Assembly (NCBI RefSeq): GCF_022213955.1
Contig: NZ_JAKNTW010000011.1
Location: forward strand, 248,001 to 312,000
Direction: 5' to 3'
Source: Dolomitihabitans soli
Lineage (GTDB): Bacteria > Actinomycetota > Actinomycetes > Streptosporangiales > Streptosporangiaceae
DNA length: 64,000 bases
The notes under the pieces are model-generated. The model made no database searches, was not told where the DNA came from, and worked only from the letters and a program-made list of their open reading frames with translations. Positions 52,116 to 59,995 of this stretch are shown here, piece after piece (the first letter of the stretch is position 1; the number at the start of each line of letters is the position of its first letter). A program made the translations under genes and the position numbers.

Positions 52116-52834
52116 AGGTTCGTCTCCCGCAGATAGGTCACGCTGGAAAACTCGTACCGGTCACCGCGGTACAGCGCGTACACCTGCTCGACCCGGCGAC
52201 CGGTCTGGTCGTAGCCGATGTGGGGTACGTAGAGGGCCGCGGTGCCCTCCTTGACGCCGAGGAGCTCGGCCTGTTCCGTATCCACGTTGACAGCGGTGAT
52301 CGTGCGCTCGTGCCGGGTTATCCGGATGTCGTAGCGATCGGCGAGCAACTGGTGGAGCGAGCCGGTGAGGTCCTCGTCGATCAGTCCGGGGACGAAGGCG
52401 GCGGGCAGACACACCCGCTCGTAGCTGAGCGGGGTGTCGTCCGCGGTCCGCACCCTGCCGATCTGGTAAACGGCGTCGCCGGGCTTGATCCCGAGGGTGG
52501 CGGCGAGCCGCGCGTCGGCGTCGAAGGCGGTCCGCTCGATCACCCGGGATCCCGGCTGCCATCCGCGCTTCTGCGCGTCTTGGGTGAATGACGACAGGGT
52601 CGGGCCCTTGGACACCTGCGGAGGAATCACCATGTAGCTGGCCCCGGGCGCCGAGCGGGTCAGCCCGTCGGCCTCCAGCAGCTTCAACGCGGCGCGAACG
52701 GTCATGCGGGCGACGCCGAACTCTTCGGCGAGCCGGCGCTCCGAGGGAAGCACGGTGGCGGGCCCGGGAACGGCGATGAACCTCGCCTCGATCAGGGTTC
52801 TGACCATCTGAGCCTTGTTCGCCGTACGCGCCAC
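52112..52834 (-). CDS. GntR/HutC family regulator (UTRA domain)
   Basis: 240 residues. Winged helix: VRTLIEARFIAVPGPATVLPSERRLAEEFGVARMTVRAALKLLEADGLTRSAPGASYMV. UTRA ligand domain: DADARLAATLGIKPGDAVYQIGRVRTADDTPLSYERVCLPAAFVPGL and RHERTITAVNVDTEQAELLGVKEGTAALYVPHIGYDQTGRRVEQVYALYRGDRYEF. This is the DasR/NagR type, which senses GlcN-6-P or GlcNAc-6-P in relatives. The effector here would fit, since nagA and a ROK kinase lie directly upstream. A 22-bp imperfect palindrome precedes the gene. Confidence 0.93.
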   Translation of the reverse strand: MARTANKAQMVRTLIEARFIAVPGPATVLPSERRLAEEFGVARMTVRAALKLLEADGLTRSAPGASYMVIPPQVSKGPTLSSFTQDAQKRGWQPGSRVIERTAFDADARLAATLGIKPGDAVYQIGRVRTADDTPLSYERVCLPAAFVPGLIDEDLTGSLHQLLADRYDIRITRHERTITAVNVDTEQAELLGVKEGTAALYVPHIGYDQTGRRVEQVYALYRGDRYEFSSVTYLRETNL

Positions 52835-52860
52835 AGAATCCCTTTCCCTCAGCTTAAGTA

Positions 52861-52882
52861 GACCATTGGTATACTAAAGGTC
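52861..52882. promoter_or_regulatory. GntR operator palindrome
   Basis: 22-bp imperfect palindrome: outer arms GACC and GGTC, core TTGGTATACTAA. 14 of 22 positions are symmetric. It lies between the end of nagA and the gntR start, where the gntR-ABC promoter must be. The core resembles the dre sites of DasR (TGGTCTAGACCA type) only loosely. Confidence 0.6.
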
Positions 52883-52891
52883 ATGGCCGAG

Positions 52892-54010
52892 TCAATGGGC
52901 CAGCACCTCGCGTACCTCGAAGTCGTCGGTCATGACCACGAACTCCGCGGCGCGGCCCGCTTCGATGCGGCCGCAGTCCAGGCCGAGCAGCCGGGCGGGC
53001 ACGGCTGAGGCCGCGGCCGAGACGACGGTCACCGGCAGCCCGACCTCGCGTACGGCCCGCCGTACCGCCTGCGCCATGGTGAGCGTGCTGCCGGCCAGCG
53101 ATCCGCTGCCGACCAGCTCCGCGCGCCCCGCGCTCACCTGCACCTGCCGGGCGCCGCGCGCGTACCGGCCGTCGCCCATGCCGGCCCCGGCCGACGCGTC
53201 GGTGATGAGGGCGACGCGATCGGGCGCCTGGCGCACGATGAGCCTGACGATGGGATCGGCCAGATGGATGCCGTCGTTGATGACCTCGAGGACGACATCC
53301 GGCGACTCGCAGGCCGCGAGGAACGGCCCGGGCTCGCGGTGATGCAGCCCGCGCATGCCGTTGAAGGTGTGGGTGAGCACCCGCGCGCCGGCCTCGAAGG
53401 CCGCGCGGCACGTGGCGTAGTCGCCGTCGGTGTGGCCCACGGCGGCGACGACGTCGCACGCCACCAGCTCTCTGACCAGATCCAGGCCACCGGGAAGCTC
53501 GGGGGCGACCGTGACCATGCGGATGCCGCCCCGTCCGGCCTCCAGGAGTTTGCGCAGCTCCGCCGTCGCCGGCGCGCGCAGATGATCAGGATCATGGGCC
53601 CCGCAACGCAGGTGGGACAGGAACGGCCCTTCGAGATGGGCCCCGGCCACACCGGGCTCGCGCGCCATCAGGTCGGCCACCCAACCGGCGGCCCGGGCCA
53701 TCTGTTCCACGGGAGAGGACACCAGGCTGATCAGGGTCCGGGTGGTTCCGTGTAAGCGGTGGAAGGCCACGGTGGCCGCCAGGTCGGCCGGTGAGTCGAT
53801 CGCCGACACACCGCCTCCTCCGTGAGCGTGGATGTCCACGAACCCGGGCAGGAGCCAGCCACCGCCGAGATCACGGATCGGGGTGCCATCGCGCGGCGGC
53901 GCCCCGGCCCCGACGCCGGCGATGCGCCCGCCCCTGATCTGGACCCAGCCTGGTTCGAGTACGTCCGAGGGGGTCACCACGCGGGCGCCGGCGAGAATCT
54001 GATCGGTCAT
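52892..54010 (-). CDS. nagA: N-acetylglucosamine-6-phosphate deacetylase
   Basis: 372 residues from the ATG at 54010, which overlaps the kinase stop (ATGA). Amidohydrolase fold of the NagA family: GGWLLPGFVDIHAHGGGG (metal-site HxH region), AHLEGPFLSHLRCGAHDP (the Glu of the HLEGPF motif), VAAVGHTDGDYATCRAAFEAGARVLTHTFNGMRGLHHREPG (His residues) and ITDASAGAGM (catalytic Asp). It removes acetate from GlcNAc-6-P to give GlcN-6-P. It follows the ROK kinase that would make GlcNAc-6-P, so the pair forms a two-step path. No nagB deaminase is in the window. Confidence 0.93.
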   Translation of the reverse strand: MTDQILAGARVVTPSDVLEPGWVQIRGGRIAGVGAGAPPRDGTPIRDLGGGWLLPGFVDIHAHGGGGVSAIDSPADLAATVAFHRLHGTTRTLISLVSSPVEQMARAAGWVADLMAREPGVAGAHLEGPFLSHLRCGAHDPDHLRAPATAELRKLLEAGRGGIRMVTVAPELPGGLDLVRELVACDVVAAVGHTDGDYATCRAAFEAGARVLTHTFNGMRGLHHREPGPFLAACESPDVVLEVINDGIHLADPIVRLIVRQAPDRVALITDASAGAGMGDGRYARGARQVQVSAGRAELVGSGSLAGSTLTMAQAVRRAVREVGLPVTVVSAAASAVPARLLGLDCGRIEAGRAAEFVVMTDDFEVREVLAH

Positions 54011-54900
54011 CGCACCACACTCCAGGCCAGGATTCCGGCACCGCGCATAGACGCGCGGATTCCCAGCGCCCCCCGCGAGATGGGCGGCGGCTCCCGGAGC
54101 GACAGCCGGGCCGCCAGCCCCTTCGCCAGCGGATCCAGGAGCCGTTCCCCCGCGCCGGCCAGGCCGCCGCCGATCACGATGAGCTCGGGGTCGAGCAGGA
54201 GCGTGCACGTGGCCAGACCTGTCGCCAGCGCCTCGATCGCCTCGTTCACCACCCGCTTCGCATGGTCGTCGCCCTGATCGGCGCGGGCGAGGACGTCTTC
54301 CGTCCGCAGGCGGCCCTTGCCGTAGCGGCGGACGATCGAGGCGGCCGAGGCGTAGGTCTCCAGGCATCCGTGTTGCCCGCACGAGCAGGGCTCCCCATTT
54401 GGACGGACCGGGATGTGGCCCGCCTCTCCCGCATGGCCGCCGGCGCCGGCGTACGGCCGGCCCTCCAGAATCATCGCGCCCGCGATGCCCGTACCGATCG
54501 CCAGGAACAGGAAGTTCCGCGCGTGCGCCCCGGCGCCGTAGACGTTCTCGGCGAGGCCGCCCGCCCGCACGTCGTGCCCGAGGGCCACCGGAATGCCCAG
54601 CCTCTCGCCGAGCATCGCGGAGATGGGCGCGTCCCGCCAGCCGAGGTTCGCCGCCCGGGAGGCGACGCCCGCCTTCTCGTCCACCAGGCCGGGAACGGCC
54701 ACACCGGCCGCCGACGGCGGCACGGGCGCCTGCGCCGCCAGATCCGCCGCGAAGTCGCCGAGCCTGTTCAGCACGTGCTCCGGCCCTCGCTCGCGTCCGG
54801 TCGGGCGTTGCTCGAAGGCCTCCACATCGCCGTCACGGGTGACGAGTGCCCCCTTCATCGCCGTCCCGCCCACGTCCACAGCGATCACATGGCTTGTCAT
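54007..54900 (-). CDS. ROK family sugar kinase (probable N-acetylhexosamine kinase)
   Basis: 297 residues. Phosphate-1 ATP motif: VIAVDVGGTAMKGALV. ROK signature: GGHAGEAGHIPVRPNGEPCSCGQHGCLETYASA, with the three Zn-binding Cys of CxCGxxGCxE. The catalytic Asp lies in ALGHDVRAGGLAE, followed by AIGTGIAGAMILEG. ROK kinases phosphorylate glucose, GlcNAc or ManNAc. Next to nagA, the GlcNAc assignment is most likely. It is the first gene of the block, and the 5' flank holds its promoter. Confidence 0.9.
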   Translation of the reverse strand: MTSHVIAVDVGGTAMKGALVTRDGDVEAFEQRPTGRERGPEHVLNRLGDFAADLAAQAPVPPSAAGVAVPGLVDEKAGVASRAANLGWRDAPISAMLGERLGIPVALGHDVRAGGLAENVYGAGAHARNFLFLAIGTGIAGAMILEGRPYAGAGGHAGEAGHIPVRPNGEPCSCGQHGCLETYASAASIVRRYGKGRLRTEDVLARADQGDDHAKRVVNEAIEALATGLATCTLLLDPELIVIGGGLAGAGERLLDPLAKGLAARLSLREPPPISRGALGIRASMRGAGILAWSVVR

Positions 54901-55334
54901 GCGCCGATCGTAGGTCCTGCCGATGATCTCGTCCGTCCGGGGTAATGACCTTGCGGGGCCACGCGGCTATCCCATCGAACCTCCAAATTCGGTCTGCGCA
55001 CAGATGCGACCCCCAGCTATAGATGGCGGTTCCCATCTCTATCTGGCGGATGACCAAGGTAAATGTCGTTGTCGTGGGTGAGCCGAGGTTCGGGACGACC
55101 CGACCGGCCGCACTCGCCAATCAGCTGTCACCGCGTACGTTCTTTCATGCTGCTGCGCGTCGGCCGAGTCATCGCGGGAGGGTTCGCGCTACTGCTGCCG
55201 GCTCCCGCCGCCTTTCCGCTGAACAGCCTTTTCAGGAAAGCCATTGAGCTGAAGCGCGGCCGACAGCTCCGCTTCCCACAACGCCAGGTTGGCGAGCTGG
55301 TCAAGACAACCCAACCTGGGGCCACAGGAGAATC
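54901..55334. other. Intergenic region with the ROK promoter and unassigned debris
   Basis: Contains the upstream side of the ROK gene. A reverse-strand piece near 55128-55337 (MAFLKRLFSGKAAGAGSSS and, in the next frame, LGCLDQLANLALWEAELSAA) looks like gene debris, but I cannot name it. Confidence 0.35.
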
Positions 55335-55620
55335 CAAGGCGAGTTGGCGCGCCTGGGCTACCCGATCGCGGCCCTACGGTATGGGAAATCCGCCACGCGG
55401 CCGGTATCGATCCGGCGCCCCGCCAGGCCGGCCCGACCTGGCGGCAGCTCCTGACCGCACAAGCCCACGCGATCATCGCCTGCGACTTCCTCGTGGTCCA
55501 GACGCCGCTACTCAAACGGCTGTATGTGCTGGTCCTCATCGAGCACGGCACCCGGCGACCGCACCTGGCCGGCGTGACCGCGCACCCGACCGGGGCATGG
55601 ACGGTGCAGCAAGGGGCGCG
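55335..55620 (+). pseudogene. DDE integrase-core transposase, middle fragment
   Basis: The forward strand reads RRIQGELARLGYPIA, then after a frameshift VWEIRHAAGIDPAPRQAGPTWRQLLTAQAHAIIACDFLVVQTPLLKRLYVLVLIEHGTRRPHLAGVTAHPTGAWTVQQ. The first Asp of the DDE triad is in ACDFL. It ends abruptly at 55620 inside the sequence that begins the fragment at 37801. It truncates the excisionase gene, so this IS entered the integrative element and was later deleted in part. Confidence 0.75.
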
Positions 55621-55624
55621 CGCC

Positions 55625-55712
55625 TCGCTGCCTCAAGTTGCCCAACGGCGACCTTCGTATCCGCCGCGCTGACTACAACCGTTGGCTTACAGCCCTGGAG
55701 GAAGCCGCCTGA
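55625..55712 (+). pseudogene. Excisionase (xis) C-terminal fragment
   Basis: The frame ending at the TGA of 55710-55712 reads CLKLPNGDLRIRRADYNRW then LTALEEAA, the tail of MerR-like excisionases of actinomycete integrative elements (LPNG-x-LR-x-x-R-x-D). The stop overlaps the integrase ATG by one base (TGATG), the classic xis-int order of pSAM2-type elements. The N-terminal HTH is lost to the IS fragment. Confidence 0.65.
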
Positions 55713-57121
55713 TGAGGGATCTCACATACGACGTACGTGTCTACAAGACGGAGATCTACCGAGGGCAGAAGGCGACGACGTACTACGTCCGGTGGAAGGT
55801 CGGTGGGAAGTTGTGGCGTAAGCCGTTCCGGAACGCCGCTCAGGCCGACACCTACAGGGGAGAAATTCAGTCCGCCGCCCGCAGAGGGGATGCCTTCAGC
55901 CTTGTCACGGGCGAGCCCGTCTCGTGGGGCCGCGCCGAGCAACTTTCCATGAGTTGGTACGAATTCGCCTGCAAGTTCGCTGACATGAAATGGAAAGGCG
56001 TGTCCGCGAAATACCGTCAGGACATTGCACGAGCGCTGACCGCTGCCACGCCGGCCATGCTGGGCAACGAGCGAGGCAAGCCGGATGACCTCACGCTTCG
56101 TACGGCTATGCGTCGATGGGCCTTCAACACGAAGCAACGGGCCGAAGCGCCCGACGACATGGCCGTAGCGCTCCGCTGGCTGGCAGCGAACACCAAACCT
56201 GTTTCCGCGCTCGAAGAGGCCGCGACCGTACGGGAATTCCTGGACGTAGCTACTTCTCTGCTTAACGGCAAGCGGGCAGCCACGAGCACAGTCCTGCGTA
56301 ACAAAACGATCCTGCAAAGCGCCCTGGACTACGCCATTGAGCTGAAGCTTTTGACGGTGAATCCCGTCAAGAATCTCAAGTGGAAGGCACCCAAAACCGC
56401 ATACGAGGTGGACCGACGTAGCGTCGTGAACCACACCCAAGCGCGAGCATTGCTGAAAGCTGTGGGAGAGCAGCCACGTAGCGGCCCCAGGCTCGTGGCG
56501 TTCTTCGCGGTCATGTACTACGCCGGACTACGCCCGGAGGAGGTGGTCAACCTGCGAGGCCACAACGTCACTCTCCCGGACCTCGTGCAGAACGAGGAGA
56601 CCAGCGAGTGGGAGGAGCCCGAGGACGCCTGGGGGGAACTGCACTTCACCACCGCCGCCCCGTTCGCCGGCCGTGAGTGGACCGACGACGGCGCACTTCG
56701 CGAGGTACGCGCGCTCAAGCATCGCCCGGATGGGCACCCCCGCACCGTGCCCTGTCCGCCCGCGCTGACAAGGATTCTCCGCGCCCATCTGGCCGCTACG
56801 TACGGCAAGGGTCCAGACGGGCAACTGTTCTGGGGCGAGCAGGGCGGAGAACTACCGAGCATCACCTACCGGCGAGCCTGGAAGCAGGCACGCAGGAACG
56901 TCTTCACCGATCAGGAGTATGCCTCGCTGCTGGTCAAGCGGGTCTACGACCTTCGCCACGCGTGCGTCTCCACGTGGCTCAACGCGGGAGTGCCCGCCAC
57001 CCAGGTCGCCGAGTGGGCCGGCCACAGCGTGGAAGTCCTCTTGCGGATCTATGCCAAATGCATCGTCGGCCAAGACGAAGCGGCCAAGCGACGCATCTCG
57101 GACGCGCTCGCCGAGGAGTGA
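55712..57121 (+). CDS. int: Site-specific tyrosine integrase
   Basis: 469 residues from the ATG at 55712 with GGAGGAA nine bases upstream. The N-terminal arm-binding part is YDVRVYKTEIYRGQKATTYYVRWKVGGKLWRKPFRNAAQADTYRGEI. The SAM-like core-binding part is at ~60-230. Catalytic domain: FFAVMYYAGLRPEEVVNLR (Arg I), YDLRHACVSTWLNAGVPATQVAEWAGHSVEVLLRIYAKC (HxxR as RH of LRHA, His of AGHS, nucleophile Tyr of RIYAK). It looks complete and functional. The tRNA-Arg 3' half and an att-like repeat follow within 200 bp, as expected for an int-attP arrangement. Confidence 0.93.
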   Translation: MRDLTYDVRVYKTEIYRGQKATTYYVRWKVGGKLWRKPFRNAAQADTYRGEIQSAARRGDAFSLVTGEPVSWGRAEQLSMSWYEFACKFADMKWKGVSAKYRQDIARALTAATPAMLGNERGKPDDLTLRTAMRRWAFNTKQRAEAPDDMAVALRWLAANTKPVSALEEAATVREFLDVATSLLNGKRAATSTVLRNKTILQSALDYAIELKLLTVNPVKNLKWKAPKTAYEVDRRSVVNHTQARALLKAVGEQPRSGPRLVAFFAVMYYAGLRPEEVVNLRGHNVTLPDLVQNEETSEWEEPEDAWGELHFTTAAPFAGREWTDDGALREVRALKHRPDGHPRTVPCPPALTRILRAHLAATYGKGPDGQLFWGEQGGELPSITYRRAWKQARRNVFTDQEYASLLVKRVYDLRHACVSTWLNAGVPATQVAEWAGHSVEVLLRIYAKCIVGQDEAAKRRISDALAEE

Positions 57122-57265
57122 TCCGGAACATGCCCGGAATCTTGCGCACGTATTTGGCACGATCACCCGGAGTCCGCCAGCGCTAGCCGTACACAACCGG
57201 ACATACGACAAGAGCCCCGGACCGCATCGCTGCTGGTCAGGGACTCATTCTTGCTGGTCAGACGT

Positions 57266-57316
57266 AGCGCGCCCTGCAGGATTCGAACCTGCGACCGTCG
57301 GATTAGAAGCAAGATC
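57266..57316 (-). other. 3' half of a tRNA-Arg(TCT) gene, att identity segment
   Basis: On the reverse strand, the anticodon loop CTTCTAA is followed by TCCG, the T arm GCAGGTTCGAATCCTGC and the acceptor strand GGGCGCG. The 5' half of the tRNA is absent, since the sequence beyond the anticodon is that of the att-like repeat. Integrative elements carry such 3' halves to restore the tRNA on insertion. Confidence 0.8.
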
Positions 57317-57432
57317 CTTAAGTGCCGCGCTGTGCCGCTGGGTGATGGTTCGTGATACCTCAGCGCGTTTTGTGTGTCAGGCGGTTCCGGGTCCTGACGG
57401 CGTGTGACGGGGCGTACGAGCACGCACCGAGC
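57302..57432. repeat. att-like repeat, right copy
   Basis: 131 bp homologous to 5810-5941, in the same orientation, sharing ATTAGAAGCAAGATC at the start and 29 identical bases at the end (57404-57432). It overlaps the anticodon part of the tRNA-Arg 3' half. The following 57433-57938 has no gene I can name. Confidence 0.7.
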
Positions 57433-57938
57433 ACGGCTACAGTGCATCTAACCGGGCCAGCTTGTAGGACTCGAATGCTCGACTTGTGCGTGACAACCCG
57501 CAACCCGTGGCCGATATGCGCACCATTAGCGCCACCGCCTGAGCGATAACTTGAACCAACTTGCCGCCAGGATACCTGCCTGTCGAACGAACCGTAAGGT
57601 CAGACACGGTAGCTGCATCCATAGGAGCGCTGTACGCACCGCCCTCGGCGGGCCACCCCGGCCCGGCGACCGGGTCCGCGTCAACGGCGTCAACGGAGGG
57701 GTCGAGGGTGTGGTGTTCTAACGCAACTCCCAGAACGTCTGACTGCGCCCCGGCGACGCCGGCTACCGCTTCCAGCGAGGCTTCGGCGGAACCGTGATCA
57801 CCTCGCATCTGCTGTTCGGCGACGCCAGGAAGGACGAGGGACCGCTGGTGGCGGGCGTGACTGGAGGAGCTGAACACCCAGTGATCGGCGCGGGACGGCA
57901 GCCCCGCGCCCGCTTGGAAGGGGCGGGCGCGGCGCCGT

Positions 57939-58946
57939 CTACACGATGGGGCCGCTCCAGCGGTGGGCGGCGTACCGGTAGACCTCGGCCGCCTCCCCGT
58001 CGAAGTACGCCGAGACGCTCGCGTCGTACAGGCCGTCGCCGTCGGTGTCGGACACGCCCATCGTGACACCGTTGAGATACCCGGTACGGCTGTTGCCCGC
58101 GTACTGCGTCAGCCACGAGGACCCGAGCCAGCCCGCTCTGGCGAACGAGGAGTCCACGCCGACGGGCCGGTCCTCGCGAGGGCCCGTCAGCAGCATCGCG
58201 AACGGGGATCCCGCCACCCGTTCGAGGCTCTCGCCGCCGGGGTAGCCGAACAGGTCGATCGCGGGCGCGAGCGGCTGGTTGAAGGTCATCCCCTGGCAGC
58301 CGACGTTGTCGCCCAGCCTCCCGACGCTGGTCAGCACACCCGCCGCGGGCAGGACGGCGCCGTCGTACACGGCGACGAAGCCGTAGTCGCGGTCCCGGTC
58401 GCGGAGGTCGTCGAAGTCGTAGTGGCCGATGGCCTCCTTGCCGACGTACAGGCCGTGCGGGGCCGCGCCTTCGGAGTAGCCGGGGACGAAGACCCACTTG
58501 CCGAGCGCGCCCATCGGGGCCTCGACGTCCAGCATGCAGCGGCCTGCCGTCGCGACGAGGTTGCGGTACGCGGTCTGCACGGACGTGCCGGTGCACCAGT
58601 GGGGCGCGCCGTCGCTGCCGATGAAGAACACCTTGCCCAGGGTCGTGGGCGCGTCCCCCACGGGCTGGGCCGTCCCCTCCACCGGCGGGACGGAGTACGT
58701 GGGCCCGCTGGGGACGACGTCCGTGGCCAGGCGCTCCCCCGCGAGCCCGGTCCACACGTCGTACGGCGTGGCGTTCCTCAGGTTGGCGGCCCCGTCGGCC
58801 AACCAGAACCTGGCGACCTCCTGGGCGTCGGCCATCGTGTACGCCAGCCGCACCTTCACCACGTTCGCGGCCTGGGCCGGCGCGGTGACGGCGGTGGATG
58901 CCAGCACGCTCAGGCCGATACCTAACGCGATCAGCGCACGTCTCAA
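57939..58946 (-). CDS. Secreted trypsin-like fold protein without catalytic triad
   Basis: 335 residues from a TTG at 58946, preferred because GGAG lies seven bases upstream; an ATG at 58967 is possible. Signal peptide: RRALIALGIGLSVLASTAVTAPAQA. The sequence follows actinomycete V8/trypsin-like proteases: GKVFFIGSDGAPHWCTGTSVQTAYRNLVATAGRCM, YGFVAVYDG, VGCQGMTFNQP, FGYPGGESL, and GYLNGVTMGVSDTDGDGLYD. The usual TAAHC reads TAGRC here, so the His is Arg, and the GxSGGP serine loop is gone (AGWLGSSWLTQYAGN). Hence it should not be a protease. DTDGDG is a possible Ca-binding loop. Confidence 0.75.
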   Translation of the reverse strand: MRRALIALGIGLSVLASTAVTAPAQAANVVKVRLAYTMADAQEVARFWLADGAANLRNATPYDVWTGLAGERLATDVVPSGPTYSVPPVEGTAQPVGDAPTTLGKVFFIGSDGAPHWCTGTSVQTAYRNLVATAGRCMLDVEAPMGALGKWVFVPGYSEGAAPHGLYVGKEAIGHYDFDDLRDRDRDYGFVAVYDGAVLPAAGVLTSVGRLGDNVGCQGMTFNQPLAPAIDLFGYPGGESLERVAGSPFAMLLTGPREDRPVGVDSSFARAGWLGSSWLTQYAGNSRTGYLNGVTMGVSDTDGDGLYDASVSAYFDGEAAEVYRYAAHRWSGPIV

Positions 58947-59349
58947 GTCGATCTCCTGTCCAGTCATGGGACGCCGTCCGCGCCCCCTGTCGGGCGAACA
59001 GCAAGATCATAACTCAAAGACCTGCCAGTTTTAGATCACATGTTCGATACAAAGAGCATGTGAGTGTCAAGAACCCGGCCGCCCTTCGCGGCCTGTGCGC
59101 AATCGTTGGACCAGCCCTGCGGGTGAGGCCAGGCCCGGCGGCTCACGATGCCCGGCTGGACGACGCCCTGCTGCGCGCGTGACCGACGCGCTGGCGACCA
59201 CACACAAGCAGATCGGAAGAATGACCGGTACGTTCTCTTCGAAGATCTAGGACTGGTACGAGATCGTTCCGTAGATTTGGCATGATTGGTGGCCGCCAGC
59301 TTCGACTGGCTCCCATTTCGGCCATCCGGTACATCGAAATGGGAGCCTC
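58947..59349. other. Intergenic region
   Basis: About 400 bp between divergent genes. It holds a small hairpin (GGCCGC / GCGGCC, 59077-59093). No gene is recognised. Confidence 0.4.
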
Positions 59350-59916
59350 ATGACAGACCATGACAAATTCGACCAGTGGTCGTATTTGGAGGAGCGAGGC
59401 CTGGCGGGCACGTTCACGTGCTCGTGGGTCGAGGCGCCCGACTACCGCGCGGTGGTGACCAGGCTGCAGGCGGAGGAGGAGATGCTCTCCTGCGACCTGA
59501 ACCAGGCACGACGATGGCGCCACCCCCTTTCCCAGGAGGACGTCATCTGGGTCGCCGGTCAGAGCCCTGGCTGGGTGAAGATCTTCACCTTGTCCGGATC
59601 GTCCATGTGGTGGGCTCTCAACTCGCTCCCGCAACCGGGCGGCCGGGCCTTCTACCTCTCATACGACAAGGAAATCGGACGCGTGAGCGATCCGGTCTAT
59701 GTCAGCGAGGGCAGTTGGCAGGACATCCCCGAGGATTACTGGAATCCCTCCATGGAGGAGGGCGCCCACCTCGTCGGTTCCTCGAGGATCGCCAAGCGGA
59801 TGAACCTGTTCCTCGCCGTGATGGGGTACACGACCGGCAGGTTCATCGACGACACCTGGTTCAGCACACCAGGGCTGCTCTGCCGCATCCCGGACGGGAC
59901 GTGGCCCCATGAGTGA
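59350..59916 (+). CDS. Small protein of a GRFID-motif family (possibly DUF6461)
   Basis: 188 residues with GGGAG ahead of the ATG. Motifs: KFDQWSYLEERGLAGTFTCSWVEAPDYRAVV near the N-terminus, VIWVAGQSPGWVKIFTLSGSSMWWALNSLPQPGGRAFYLSYDKEIGRVSDPVYVSEGSW in the middle, and FLAVMGYTTGRFIDDTWFSTPGLLCRI at the end. I take it for a DUF6461-like family of unknown role, rich in Trp. A paralogous start follows immediately downstream, broken by a stop codon, and a tail relic of another paralogue is at 42.4 kb, so the family is amplified here. Confidence 0.7.
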   Translation: MTDHDKFDQWSYLEERGLAGTFTCSWVEAPDYRAVVTRLQAEEEMLSCDLNQARRWRHPLSQEDVIWVAGQSPGWVKIFTLSGSSMWWALNSLPQPGGRAFYLSYDKEIGRVSDPVYVSEGSWQDIPEDYWNPSMEEGAHLVGSSRIAKRMNLFLAVMGYTTGRFIDDTWFSTPGLLCRIPDGTWPHE

Positions 59917-59995
59917 CCAGTGAGAGTTCCTGCTCGGCGCCGGCCTGGGACGCGGATTCACCGGCACCTGGGTCGAATCGGGCGACGCCGAAGCC
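59909..59995 (+). pseudogene. Start of a paralogue of the preceding gene, interrupted by TGA
   Basis: ATG at 59909 overlaps the previous stop and gives Met-Ser-Asp-Gln, then TGA (59921-59923), then EFLLGAGLGRGFTGTWVESGDAEAVAALL in the same frame. This parallels YLEERGLAGTFTCSWVEAPDYRAVV of the upstream gene, where DQW occupies the place of the stop. A single TGG to TGA change explains it. Confidence 0.55.

Noticed and set aside
57433-57938. Possible coding stretch with GDRVRVNGVNGG and GFGGTVITSHLLFGDA
   Set aside because: Stops interrupt it and no family could be assigned; left as unexplained.
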